Part shown: piece after piece, positions 1 to 11,429 of the stretch
How the letters are laid out: the number at the start of each line of letters is the position of its first letter
Position numbering within the stretch: position 1 is the first letter of the stretch
Source: Uranotaenia lowii
Lineage: Eukaryota > Arthropoda > Insecta > Diptera > Culicidae
Reading direction: 5' to 3'
NCBI RefSeq assembly: GCF_029784155.1
Contig: NC_073692.1
Location: 317,220,105-317,284,104, forward strand
Length of the DNA stretch: 64,000 nt
Made by a program: the position numbers and the translations under genes
Notes under the pieces: generated by a model
Databases searched by the model: none
What the model was told of the DNA's origin: nothing
What the model saw: the letters and a program-made list of their open reading frames with translations, nothing else

Positions 1-943
1 CATTATTTAGGAGAAGTAGTACCGGAAAAGAGGTGGCACTACCTTAACCTATACAATGAAATCTGGTTGGTCCGAAGTCTACATGTGGTTATTTTATTTA
101 CATAGTATTCCGTCTCACGACATAACTTGACGAACATAATTCCTAAAATTCACTCGGTTCATAGCAACCGTTCTCCAATTTCTCGGGCACCCCACGTTCG
201 CCAGATCACGCTCCACTTGGTCTAACCATCTCGCTCGTTGCGCCCCCGCTCGTCTTGTTCCTACCGGATTCGTAGCGAACACCTGTTTTGCAGGACAGTC
301 GTCCGGCATTCTCGCAACATGTCCCGCCCAGCGTATCCGGCCAGCCTTCACCACCTTCTGGATACTGGGTTCGCCGTAGAGTCGCGCGAGCTCGTGGTTC
401 ATCCTTCGCCTCCACACTCCGTTCTCCTGTACGCCGCCAAAGATGGTTCTTAACACTCGTCGCTCGAATACTCCGAGTGTACGCAGGTCCTCCTCGAGCA
501 ATATCCATGTCTCGTGCCCGTAGAGAACAACCGGTCTAATGAGCGTCATATACAGGTTACACTTCGTGCGAGGGCTAAGTCTTCTCGACCGCAGTTGCTT
601 GTGGAGTCCATAGTAGGCACGACTTCCGCTGATAATTCGCCTCCGGATCTCACGGCTGGTGTCATTGTCTGCGGTCACCAGTGAGCCGAGATAGACAAAG
701 TCTTCGACTATCTCCAGCTCGTCGCCGTCGATCGTGACCTTGTTATTACTGGACAAGCGGGTTCGGTCGGTCTCGGATCCGCAGGCCAGCATGTACTTCG
801 TCTTGGACGTATTAATCATCAACCCAAATCCTCCCGTCCGGAGTATACGTGTTCACCACATGTAGACTTCGGACCAACCAGATTTCATTGTATAGGTTAA
901 GGTAGTGCCACCTCTATCCCGGTACTACTTCTCCTAAATAATG
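1..943. mobile_element. Inverted-repeat (foldback-type) element carrying an RTE fragment
   Basis: Positions 1-88 are repeated in inverted orientation at 856-943 with only about two or three mismatches (arm end CATTATTTAGGAGAAG, counterpart CTTCTCCTAAATAATG). Between the arms lies a minus-strand fragment of an RTE-like LINE. The left outer flank is outside the window, so the TSD and the true left edge cannot be checked. Either the LINE fragment inserted into the centre of a hairpin element, or the fragment was captured and became flanked by inverted repeats. The family is not recognised. Confidence 0.7.
115..822 (-). pseudogene. RTE-like LINE reverse transcriptase C-terminal fragment (5'-truncated)
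   Basis: An open frame of 235 codons on the minus strand begins inside the reverse transcriptase (INTSKTKYMLAC, then DFVYLGSLVTADND) and runs to a natural stop after VRQVMS. It matches the 3' portion of the longer LINE copy at 16993-19886 at very high identity over about 740 bp, including the short AT-rich 3' tail at about 89-110. Endonuclease and catalytic palm are absent, so it cannot be autonomous. The frame is intact here where the longer copy has two nonsense changes. The clade is inferred from resemblance to the RTE-type proteins often mis-annotated as craniofacial development protein 2-like. It sits inside a pair of 88-bp inverted arms. Confidence 0.85.
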
Positions 944-964
944 AAATGTTGCAGGGTAAAGTAT

Positions 965-1782
965 TAGACTGAGTCGATTTGGGGTCATTTTTGAATTTCT
1001 CAAACCCTGGGGTCTTAAATGCTTCGTTTTGGTCCAAAACTCATCCATGATTTTTGGCAGAATTTTTAAGTAACGTTTACATGAGTAAATTTGAACTTTT
1101 AAGTTTGTATGGGAAAATTGAATATTTTGTACTGAAAAATCAACATCATTTTTGTTTCTTTTGTGAAACCGAGCCTGCTAATGGGTTTTGTGCCAATTTA
1201 TAAATTTCTTACAGGAAATTTTCCGCTGAACAACTTTGTCGAATACTATAACTTCATATCTTTTAAGACAAAAAAGTTATTAGCTGTTTAACAGGTGTAT
1301 GTCTTTTTGGATTGATAAACCATGAATTCAATTGACATCACTGCTTGTGCCCCACGAAGTATGGCCTGAAAAGTGGTCATGCAATACTTCGCTAGGCACT
1401 AAGCAGTGATGTCAATTGAATTTCTTGTTTATCAATGCCAAAAGACATACACCTGTTAAAGAGCTAATAACTTTTTTGTCTAAAAAGATATGAAGTTATA
1501 ATATTCGACAAAGTTGTTCAGCGGAAAATATCCTGTAAGAAATTTATAAATTGGCACAAAACCCATTAGCAGGCTCGGTTTCACAGAAGAAACAAAAATG
1601 ATGTTGATTTTTCAATACAAAATATTCAATTTTCCCATACAAACTTAAAAGTTCAAATTTACTCATGTAAACGTTACTAAAAAATTCTGCAAAAAATCAT
1701 GGATGAGTTTTGGACCAAAACGAAGCTTTTAAGACCCCAGGGTTTGAGAAATTCAAAAATGACCCCAAATCGACTCAGTCTA
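965..1782. mobile_element. Long foldback element, about 400-bp arms, 9-bp TSD
   Basis: The 818-bp segment is almost entirely a near-perfect inverted repeat. Its left arm (about 965-1360) pairs with the right arm (about 1385-1782), leaving a short centre. The ends read TAGACTGAGTCG and CGACTCAGTCTA. The flanks carry the identical 9-mer GTAAAGTAT at 956-964 and 1783-1791, a convincing target-site duplication. Nine-base duplications are typical of Mutator-like elements, so this may be a non-autonomous MULE or foldback MITE; that assignment is inference. There is no coding capacity. Confidence 0.85.
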
Positions 1783-1871
1783 GTAAAGTATGGTGTACGT
1801 TATTTAATAAGTTTCCTCGCAAAAATGCTCTTTCGCTCTTTTCAACATCTGTAAATTTTCTTCTCACTTCT

Positions 1872-2063
1872 CTATCCATCTTTATCAATTTCAAAACTAC
1901 TTTTCACCGATATGCCGAAAAATAAATTTACAAAGTTCTGATTATCGTAGCCAATCTTTGCGTTGAAGTCGCCCAAATGGATTTGAATGTCACCCTTCTG
2001 AATTTTCTCTACTACGCTGTTCAGTTGACTGTAAAACTGCTCGTTCTCCTGCAAATCGTTCAA
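1872..2063 (-). pseudogene. LINE endonuclease fragment
   Basis: A minus-strand open stretch contains FYSQLNSVVEKIQKGDIQIH followed by LGDFNAKIG. The GDFNAKIG block is a conserved core motif of the APE-type endonuclease of non-LTR retrotransposons, and the preceding FYxQL helix resembles RTE/BovB-like endonucleases. Only about 50 residues are recognisable and the frame degenerates on both sides. It differs in sequence from the RTE copy at 16993-19886 and so belongs to another family or an older insertion. Confidence 0.7.
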
Positions 2064-2758
2064 AAACTTGCATATGTTTATAACACTAAAGTATCATTTT
2101 GGTGAAAGTCAGTTTTCAAAATTTAAATTTAGCTAGAAATCATAACAACTCCTTACAAAAATGCACAATAAATAAGGAAACTGATTTCTTAAATCATTTT
2201 CTAGCTCATGACAATTACACAGGGCCGGATTAAGCCATCGGAGAGCCCGGGGCAATTTTTCTTAGGGGGCCCCAATAATAATATTTTTTTCAAATGCTTT
2301 CCCAGAAAATACAAAACTTTTAAACGTTTAAAAAACTGGAGATGAGTTCAGTATACTATCTTCAAATAGCCATGTTGTCTGCGTAGAAAATAGTTTCTGG
2401 TATCTTCAAATTAAAATTGTTAATTAATCACGTGCAAACATTGCGGAAGAGTTTGGAAATTTCTTAGAAATGAAAACTCTGATGAAAGCTGCAAAATGCA
2501 AAATTTAATTCTCATTTTTTTTAAAAACACTTATCACCAACTAAACTTCTCTAATTTAGAAAAATGACTGGATAGATATTTTAAATTTTTTTTTATATCA
2601 TCATTGATCGTTTGGTTTGTGCTTAGTCGAGAAAAATTTACCCAGTGACAGTTAGGAAGTATCATAAAGATTCGAATCATAGAATTATAAAAAATTTAAT
2701 TTAATTATAAAAAAATAAACAATATAATTAAATCCACATTCCATAGAGATACAGATAT

Positions 2759-2945
2759 GGTACGTCTCGGTGGTCGAGTGGTTAGCGTGGTAAGACGGTA
2801 ATCGCTGGTCCACTGATGGCATGGGTTCGATTCCTATCTCGGTACTGGGTGTTAAGTGTTAATCTTAAGTTGTCCACGTCATTTATTCAGTCTGTAAAGC
2901 CTAAATCGGCTAAGACGGTGTATGTCTTTTATTTTTTTAAGAGTT
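2759..2945 (+). mobile_element. tRNA-derived SINE
   Basis: A pol III box A-like sequence, TGGTCGAGTGG (2771-2781), is followed after about 43 bp by a perfect box B, GGTTCGATTCC (2824-2834). A tRNA-unrelated body runs to a T-rich tail near 2935. The cloverleaf is not good enough for a functional tRNA gene, and the sequence continues well past the acceptor position, so a SINE is the better reading. It lies inside the hAT-like element 2219-4840 and is younger than it. No clear TSD was found. Confidence 0.6.
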
Positions 2946-3541
2946 TAAGAATTCAAAACTTTAAATCACGTTATATTCAGAACCAAAATTCAGTGTCTCA
3001 AATCTAAATCATAATTTCAAAGCAAGTTATGAGAAACAAAATATGAATTAATTTAAAAAAAGAGATACAAAGTTACAATCAGAGCAAAAGCAGAAATTGC
3101 ACCAAATGTGAATTTCAATTATATGTCTTTGAAGCACAAAAAAAATCTTTTCATGAAATGTTTTTGAATATGATTCTCATCAGATTTTTTTTTTATCAAA
3201 TTGTTATTCTAAATGTGACGAAAGTTTCATTCGATGTCCTCAAAGCCAAAGAGGTATTAGTGCAAAAATGATCGGTTTAAAAAAAAGTTGAGGATAAAGA
3301 TTAAATGTTAAAAACACAGAATCAGTTATCATTGAAAAAAATCAAATAAGGAATCCAAATGAGTTTAGTACCTGAAACAAAGATCCTGAATTTTCAAAAT
3401 TCAGAAAAAAATTGAAATTGAACTTCATTAAATGAAGAAACAACACAAGACTTGGAAATCGCAATGAATTGAATCTGGAAATAGATAAGATTAAGGTCAT
3501 AGAAATATTCCTATTAACAAAATCACTCATTGATACTAGCA

Positions 3542-4039
3542 TAAGGTTGCCAGAATTTTTTCCACTCCCATCCGGGCCTAGCAATTCCGGGCATTTTTTC
3601 AAAAAAACCTGGCAAAATCCGAGCATGGATTTCAATTTTTCAAATCCAAAAACCGGGCAATAACCGGACAAAATTTAGGTGTTATTATATATAAAAGCAA
3701 AGAAAAAATGAAAAAAAATGAAACTAATATTTTATTAATGTAATTGCAGACTTCCAAAAACTTTTTGGAACACTTAAATATTTAGAGGTTTATAAAAGAA
3801 AATCAGCGAAATTATTTGAAACAACCGTTGAAAATGTCCATACCGTTAATCGATTTTGCTGAAACTTACTCAAAAACTTTGATTTTTTTTGGTTTCTTTG
3901 TGAAAATTGTGAAAAAATCCGGACAATATTCGGACTTTTTTCACGATATCCAGGCAACCGGGCCAGACCGGACTTTCTCGAAATTTTGCATCAAATATCC
4001 GGGCAAACCCGGATAAAACCGGGCAATCTGGCAAGCTTA
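3542..4039. mobile_element. hAT-like MITE, 8-bp TSD TACTAGCA
   Basis: A 498-bp element with ends TAAGGTTGCCAGA and the complement of TAAGCTTGCCAGA. The perfect 8-bp duplication TACTAGCA lies at 3534-3541 and 4040-4047. Subterminal regions are rich in CCGG, CCGGGCA and CCGGACA motifs. There is no coding potential; the short open frames over it are chance. It is nested in 2219-4840. A related left end occurs near 44039. Confidence 0.85.
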
Positions 4040-4846
4040 TACTAGCAACTCAACTATCAGATCGTTTTTATGATAATTTGAGAATGATCATTTGGAAAAT
4101 GATATGCTGAATTCAGGATATTAACTTCAGTAGATGATAAAATTTTGGTTAAATCAGTTGAAAATGTTCCAATCCAAATTTCAAGTCTAAGACAGAAATT
4201 GGGATGGAAATTCAATAAAGGAACCCTGTACTGTCCATTGGTCCAATTTAGGCAACTACAGTTTTTTTTTTAAAGATTTTACTTTAAAAATAGGGAGAAA
4301 AAAGGGTTTAGAATTTATAAACCAATGAATGATTGAAAGGTAAAAAGTTATTATAATACGCGATGTTAACCCGGACACTGCCCGGGTAAAATTCTGAAAT
4401 GTTTATCATAAAGCGAAATTATGTAGCTGCTATTTTAGTGCAGTAAACCATAACTTGTAAACTTAACGTAACAACCAACATTATTGTTGTGCAAGACGTT
4501 TGAATGTAATGAAAATGAAGAGATGAGATTTCTTTATTTCACCTGTTCTGTACAGAATATCGTAACTGATATGCTTCGATAAAAAAAAAATGAAAATTTA
4601 AGGTGTTTTGCCTCATATTCTTCTTAATGTTTTTTTCTAATTCGGTTTTGTTCAGAAGATTTTTATATTCTCAGCTCGCAAAATGTGGAAAAGCCCCTTC
4701 ACTGCTTACTCTAGGGGGCCCCCTTAATTTTTTTAAGGCCAAAACTAAATGATTAAAGAAATGTTAAAACTTTTTTTTTCTCCTCGGAGGGCCCCTCTGA
4801 GCCGGGGGGCCTGGGGCAATTGCCTTTAATCAGGCCTTGTAATTAC

Positions 4847-6687
4847 GCAAACTCAAAAAATTATGAATTTTACTGATACGATTAAAAATAAATCCAAATA
4901 AAAGTATCAAAACAATTTCATTTCCGGAAAGTTATTAATAAATTACTCAAAATGATGATTTGAAAATTGAATTTGATGTCAATTTTTTTTTTGAAAACGT
5001 GAACGAATGAGAATTAAAGTTCCAAATAAAGCCAAAATTTGATAATTCGGACAAGAAAATCAGTGCACAGAAATAAATTTCTTCAAATAACAATCAAATT
5101 AAAGAATTTTACTATCAAGCATTTGCATATCTTTTCTTGTTTTTCGATTGAAGGGTGGATTCAAAATTCCTCTGTAATATCTTAAATTATCTTAAATTTG
5201 AAATGACGATTTGAATCACAGTTTGAAATGTGAATTATCGATAAGCAAAAAAAAAATCAACTTCGATCTAAAGAGAACTTACTCAAAACTAGTAGATGAA
5301 TATTGAATTTAATTTAATAAAGAAAATATTGAATTTTATTTCAAGAGTGATTGTGATCAAAGTCAGAGATAAAATCTTTTTTTACATTCAAATTCTTGCA
5401 GTTATAAAAAAAACTGCTAAAAAAGTTCATGATTCATTGAGTTTACAATAACTACCTTGTATGTTTAAAATACAACATGTTCAATTCACCATCATCATGA
5501 TCGATTCATAAAAGAATAATTAAAATAATAAAAGTAAGCGAAACGTTTACAAATATTCAAGCGCATTTATTGTTCAAAATTTCAGGCTCTGAATATTTAG
5601 TCGCCGTCATTTGGAATATTGATTCCAAGACAAAAGTATGAAACAAAGTTTTTTTTATTAAAATGTAAGATTCTCAGATTAAATCTCGTTAAATTCATTT
5701 AAAAAAAAGCTAAACAATAAAATTTGGTAAATTAATTTGAAAATTTAAATTTTTTAACATTTTAGAAAGAATTTGTTTTAAAAAAACTTCTTACCATAAC
5801 ATAAATTTATATATTGGATTTAAAAACTAACTCAAGAGACATAAAGTGGGTGCCTATATGTTTTATTAATGGTCAATTTGGTAGATCTTGGCGTCCGAAA
5901 CTCGAATCTTTTGTCAGATTTCGTCTATTACATCTCGTTCTGGTGATACGGAAATTTAAAAGTTTAAAAATTAATCGGTTCAGAGTTAAACAATCATTCA
6001 TAACTGTAAACTAACAAATCATTTTTTTTTTATTAAAAAAACGGATTCTGAATTTCAGTTTGCGTCGTGCTCTGGCCGTGTACGGATAATTTCTCTCTCT
6101 CTCTCTCTGCTGTGCGCCGGTTGTATATTTTTTTTTAGCAAAATCGGGTGATAGTTATGTGTAACATAATGGTTTAAAGTGAAGGATTTGCGAATGATTT
6201 GGGTTTTAAAGCTCAAGAACAGCCTGTCGTTCGAGACTAATTATTAAATGAATGGAATTTAAGAAATTTTGGTGAGTGCTTCGCGTTCTTTTTGCGTACA
6301 CGCGTTCTCCAGCCGATTAATTTTTGCTCACGTCCGGGAATGCCGCAAATTTACTGTCTCAGAAACGGCGGGCAGCCAGTGGTAGATTTTTTTTTCGGTT
6401 TCTGTGATTTGGTTTTGAAATTTTATAGGTAATGGGTGTAGTGTATAGTATCTATAGCGAAATTATAAGAACAAAACTGCAGCGCAAAACTCAGAAATAA
6501 TTATTTAATACAAGCGGTAAGTTATCATACAAATAAAAATATCTTTTGTTTACCGTGCACCTATTCAAAAAAAAAATCGTTTTACTCCTGTCAAACAAAT
6601 GAGAGTCAGAGATTCCTTTCTCTCTCTGTAGAGTTTGTAGAGATCGTTTTATTCCTAGAGAGAGAGAAACGAGGATTCAGTAAAACA
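4847..6687. other. AT-rich unassigned DNA with a possible untranslated exon
   Basis: Most of this stretch is very AT-rich with homopolymer runs and no recognisable coding frame. About 6057-6660 is less AT-rich, with two CT-rich microsatellites (about 6092-6109 and 6620-6670). A GTGAGT donor-like site sits near 6272, after a run of non-repetitive sequence that could be a 5' untranslated exon. Nothing else supports transcription. Confidence 0.3.
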
Positions 6688-6695
6688 CGTTGGAC

Positions 6696-7145
6696 CAGAG
6701 ATGCCAATATGCCTGATTTTTCAGGGATTGCCTGATTTTTCGAGGCTCTGCCTGACAACCTGAAAAGCCATTGAATTTCCCTGATTTTTCAAAAAATGCC
6801 TGATTTTGCCTGATTTTTGCGAATGTGATGAAAAATGGGTAGTAAGGAACTAAATTAGGTACCATTACTGAAGTTAAAAAGCGAAAATGTGGCTGAATGA
6901 AACCAATCGAAAGATTCCCATTAATTCATATCTTAAAAAGGGAATGAAAAGGAATCTTTCGGCTTTGATTCAGTAGAATTATGCAACCAAGTAGGCCCAC
7001 AACACAGTAAAAATGTAGAGTGATGACCAAAAAAAAAAAAAGGTCATCACTTTTAGAGGAATTTTCGTGACTTATGTAGCCTGATTTTGCCTGAATTTTA
7101 TTTCACCAGTTCCCTGATTTTTGAAAATATATGTTGGCAACCCTG
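6696..7145. mobile_element. hAT-like MITE, 8-bp TSD CGTTGGAC
   Basis: A 450-bp element with termini CAGAGATGCC and the complement of CAGGGTTGCC. The 8-bp sequence CGTTGGAC is duplicated exactly at 6688-6695 and 7146-7153. Many GCCTGATTTT repeats lie near both ends. CAG termini with an 8-bp duplication fit a non-autonomous hAT element. It split an otherwise continuous host sequence, recoverable by joining 6695 to 7154. Confidence 0.85.
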
Positions 7146-7153
7146 CGTTGGAC

Positions 7154-8039
7154 CTTCAGTTTTTTGGTCATTTTAGCCGAGTAAAGACGTCGCAGATATA
7201 GAGGACACTGGAATGAGCTCTGGACGTAAAACCCGTCACGACAATAGGTTGCGAAATAAAAAGAAATTCGAAGACTCGAAGCAATTTTCAAAATTATCTA
7301 GTCAGTGTCGCATTATTGTTTGATTGTGTGCGTGTTGGTTTTGCTTCTATCCTATGCCAAAATAATTCGTGGCCTACTTTGTCCAAACGAGGGAATGGAC
7401 AGGCACAGAATCGGTGAAAACGTAAGATTGGAGTTACCAGTTAATTAAAATGTGTGAAACGAGTGTTTTAAAATGAAAGTGAAAAAGTAAATTAAATTTT
7501 TGATAGCATCACTGCTTCGTAAATGTTCGTATAAGTTAATTTTTGGAAAGGGCTTACGCGAAGTGTAAGCCGGTTGTGAAATAAAAGGAATGAGAAGAAG
7601 CCGTAGTGAAAGTCTTCCAGTTTTCAAGGCAGCAATCAGAGTCAAAATTTTACATGGGAACAAATTTTGTTTAAAAATATAATTTTTTTAAATGGAAGCC
7701 CAGAACGGAAAAATACGGTTTTGAATTTCATTCTGGAAACGTATGCAGAAAATAAGCCAGAGTTTTTTTTGCGTCTTGAGATTTTTTTCAAAGATTGAAA
7801 TTTAAAATAAATGTGTAGTGATGATAGTGATAGGTTAAAAATGTTGTTTCAGAAAGATGAAATAAAACTAATTATAGGCGATGTGTTTTGGGGGAAAATG
7901 AAAATATATGAAGAAGGAAAGGGGGAGCGGTGGACGCTATTTGGAAAAAAAGTGAATAATGAGTGATGGGGCATAGCTAAATTAAGAAAATGAAGCAAAA
8001 AGAAAAATGAGAATTAGCTAGCACCATATGAAATTATCC
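7154..8039. other. Unassigned region
   Basis: This is moderately AT-rich, apparently single-copy sequence. A TCAGT initiator-like pentamer occurs at about 7302-7306 and a donor-like GTAAGA near 7422. No open frame resembles a known protein. The short frames that exist look like chance. Confidence 0.25.
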
Positions 8040-8048
8040 TGATTGATT

Positions 8049-8287
8049 TTGTGGTGCTAGTCTGGCCAAGGTTGTAAAGCGGATTATTTTGGATCATAAG
8101 GTCGGCTGTGAGTAACGGGTTCAAGTCCTGTTATCAGCCGACGGGTAAGATGTATTTTTCTCGTATAAATGTAAAATTAGAATGATCAATCAGCTGCCAG
8201 CTGGCCAGGTTTATACACGGATGCCGGAGTACCTGTAGTAAATGTAGAACATTGAAAGTGTTACACATTTTTAACTGGTTGTGCACT
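8049..8287 (+). mobile_element. tRNA-derived SINE, 9-bp TSD
   Basis: A 239-bp insert is flanked by TGATTGATT at 8040-8048 and 8288-8296. It has a box A-like TGGCCAAGGTTG (8063-8074) and a box B GGTTCAAGTCC (8118-8128), then a tRNA-unrelated body. The tRNA-like head could form parts of a cloverleaf (GGCTG pairing with CAGCC around the box B arm), but the total length and TSD identify a SINE, not a tRNA gene. It is different in sequence from the SINE at 2759. Confidence 0.75.
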
Positions 8288-8296
8288 TGATTGATT

Positions 8297-11289
8297 AATT
8301 CCCCCAAAATATACTTACATAAACACGTTATACACTCATTTCATAACAGTTTACACGAAACCATGGTTTCGGATAGTGTTCACTGCATTCGAGATGAGTT
8401 GTTCAAGTTGTATTATCTAATGAATGCATGTGAGCACATACTTTGATCAAACTGCGATGAATCCGTGCAGCCATGGTGGATTATCATACATACATAAAAA
8501 AACGGATTCTGAATTTGATTACTTTACTTTAATCATGATGATGATGGTGATGACGAAGATGAGAAATGACTTAAAAAGTTAAACTCTACAGTTTTTTTTA
8601 TAAATTTTGGTAGATAAGTATTTTCGACGTTACTGAAGAAAGTTTTTTAAAACAATCATTTTTTTTCATATAACAAATTTAATTATTACATATAACATTT
8701 AACATATAACATATAACAAATTAGTTGAAGTCTGCAAAACTATTTGATTTTTGCTTTAAAAAAAAATCTTTAATTCGTAAATCATTGATTATTTTACAGA
8801 ATTGGGTGTATAAAAACAAAAAAAAACTTCTATAACTTTTTTCGCAGAAGTCATACTTACTTGGGATCTTGGGGAAAGTTGATAATTTTTTTTAAAATTT
8901 TTTAAGAAAAGTTCAGATTTTTTTTAATAATGTTTAACATATTTTCAAAAATTCTAGGCCACAAAAATGAATAAAATACATTCTTGAATTCATTTTACCT
9001 TAAGGGCCGTTCACAAATTTCGTAAGCATGATTTTGGTATTTTTAAACCTCCCTCCCTCCCCCTGGTAAGACAAAGTAAGATTTTTCAAACCCCCCCCCC
9101 CTCTCCCCTAGTAAAATCTTACGTTTCATTATTCTTTGAGTAATTAACAATTTTTTTCTATCTATTTGTTTTTCTATCTATCTATCTATCTGTCTATCAT
9201 TGAAAAAACTGTATAGAATTTAATTATCATAAGAGCCTCATATTGATTTTCGAAGATTTTTCTTTGATGAAGTCGTTTTCGAAATATGATGGATTCAAAT
9301 CGTGGTGTCACAACGCGCCACTTTCCTTTTTGTTTCTATAAATTTCTCAATTTAAAAGATTGTTATGATGAAACGCAAAAAGTGATGATCTATTTTATTA
9401 ATGTGATTTAGTTTTTTGGAGGCATGTTTGATTGAATTGGATTTCTAAAAGTTTTATAGAAACAGTAATTTTTTTCAATAAATTCAAAGACAAAAAATAA
9501 AAATTGAGTAATATGATTTCGTATGACTGCGACGAATTATCTATGTAACATTTCTTTAATGGAGTGAATAATGTAGAATAAAACTTAATTCCGAGTAATT
9601 AGAATATTGAGCTGTATTAATTGTTGCCTCTTCATAATGTCTTAGATAGAACACAATTCATAGCTTATTCAAATTCATAATCTCCCGTATTTATCAACTT
9701 CAACTTAATCGCTCTCAACCCTTCGGAAGATTGCGGCTGCTACATTTCGTTCCGTTTCGTTGCATCATAAATGAGACGTACTTCTGTTGTGTTTGCATTG
9801 TTCGGTGAATCGTTGCTGAAAGAAACAGAAATCCTAATGATCCTGCTGCTGTTTGCCCCCAGATCGGAAAGCTACGAAGGGATTCCTCGCCCCAAACCAC
9901 CGTTTTCAACATCACGCGGGGAGGTATATTACTTTTAATCAATCATCTCTGATAGCATCTTTCAACTGATGTGAGTGGAATCTTTTTCCCGCGCGCTTTT
10001 TTAGTCTAGTTTAACAATTTAAGAAACAGCCAGCCAGAAGGTTGAGTCAGCCGAGGGAAGCATATTTTGTAAACAGCCAAAGTTGGTTTCGATTTTTCAT
10101 TTTAGGAAACAACCCTGATGTTGGTGGAATCTTCTTCGCCTAGTGGTTCTCTGATGCTCTTCTGCCTGAGTGGAATATATTATCCGTCTAAAAGACTTTT
10201 ACTTTTCTTCATTTGAGTTGCGGGTTCTTCCACCATCCCTTCTACCGTATCGTTCGAATCGCTCTTCTAACCATCAGTTACAACTGAATTGTTTGTCTGA
10301 AGAAGTCTTCTTATGGTCGGGAAAATTGTAGCCAGCGATAGAAAAAGAAAGGGGCAAAAGCTTCAACGTCACCAAAACCGAAGCGAACTTAGCAGGAGGA
10401 TACAGTTAAGAAAAAATGAATAAGCATATATTTTCTTCTACCCTTCCCCCTAAAATCCGAACGAAAAGTTGTAAGTACACGAATGTAAGCAAACATTTGC
10501 TTTTTGTTTATTCTGTGCTTACAATTGTTTGGTGAATGGATAAGTCGATGCCATTCTGCCTTATTTTGGGCGGCTTCAACGGCGTAGATAATGAAGCTTT
10601 CAGCATCTATTCTTGGCTTAGAGAGATTTTTTTTTCGGTTGGTACCAATCTGTTAACAACGACGTATATATACTCTGTTGTATGTAAACATCGCAAAAAG
10701 AAGAAATCTCGGGTAAATCCTATCTCGAGCAAATGGCAAGCAGAAGCAGCAATAATAATGAGTAAGCTTTCACTGGTCGTGGCCTGGCTGGAGTCATTTG
10801 TATCGCGATGGAGGCCTCCAAAGTAAGTCGTATAGTCTCAGCAGCAGCTTTGGTCCCAGTAAGGCGCCATCGTGGCTGAGGAAGTTTTTCTTTCCCCTTC
10901 TCCTATATTTGATTCGCTAGTCTACGATGGTTTTGGTCAACGGAAAAACCTCATCAAGTGGATTTGCTTTGTTTCGAGATTGTGATTGATTCCAGAGATG
11001 CACTCAGGATCTTTGAGATTAGTATTAAAACTCAAATGTCAAGTTCCTTAGTCCTAGAGGACAACTTCTAAAAACCCCTTTAAAACCTTTAGAATACTAG
11101 AAAACGTCAAAAAATGTAGTTATCTCTTCAAATTGTTCGTAGAACCATTATTATTCACTTTTCACAGTGAACTTTATGTAACAATCTCGATTTTTGTTGA
11201 AAAACATAAGTGATACTTTTAATTTGTTACACATTTTTGGACCTCAAAGCCAATTCAGCCGCATATGAGGAAGCACGCCTGCCAGTTTT
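8297..11289. other. Unassigned region between SINE and mariner
   Basis: Sequence at 8297-9650 is AT-rich, with a C-rich run and repeat-like motif at about 9003-9125 and a CTAT microsatellite near 9160-9197. Sequence at 9700-10900 is less AT-rich and non-repetitive. It includes a small plus-strand frame (9768-9938) with a hydrophobic stretch, MILLLF, and a donor-like GTAAGT at about 10823. None of these can be tied to a protein family. Missing upstream exons of the protease homologue could hide here, but no His57-region motif was found. Confidence 0.3.
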
Positions 11290-11429
11290 TATAGGGTGAT
11301 ACGGTCAAAATTTGGTCAATATAAACTTGACGTATTTCTTTCAATTTTGCATTTAAAAAACTTGAACACATTTTGAAAGTGTGTGTGTTTAGAATGTTTG
11401 ATTTTGGAATTCACTCTTCAGTTGTCCAA

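Larger units (their letters stand above)
2219..4840. mobile_element. hAT-like non-autonomous element with nested insertions
   Basis: The ends are imperfect inverted repeats: ACAGGGCCGGATTAA on the left, and the complement of ACAAGGCCTGATTAA on the right. GC-rich GGGGGCCCC blocks follow each end (about 2262 and 4714-4815). The flanks share AATTAC (2213-2218 and 4841-4846); read as 8-mers, CAATTACA against TAATTACG match at six of eight positions. CAGGG termini and 8-bp duplications point to a hAT-type element. The AT-rich interior has no recognisable transposase and contains a tRNA-derived SINE and a second hAT-like MITE. Confidence 0.6.

Noticed and set aside
206..539. Plus-strand and alternate-frame ORFs over the RTE fragment
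   Set aside because: They are shadows of the minus-strand reverse transcriptase frame; the same shadows appear at 17122-17455.
2759..2850. Possible tRNA gene from boxes A and B
   Set aside because: Acceptor stem pairing is poor and the sequence continues as a SINE body with a T-rich tail.
7299..7335. TCAGT initiator with downstream promoter element
   Set aside because: A TCAGT pentamer alone is common and the expected downstream element at +28 is not matched.
8049..8145. Possible tRNA gene from boxes A and B
   Set aside because: The 239-bp unit with a 9-bp TSD shows that it is a SINE.
10536..10826. 96-codon plus-strand frame starting MDKSMPFCLILGGFNG
   Set aside because: It superficially resembles a protease start (GG followed by WL), but lacks TAAHC, cysteine spacing and a supported acceptor. 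It is kept only as part of an unassigned region.
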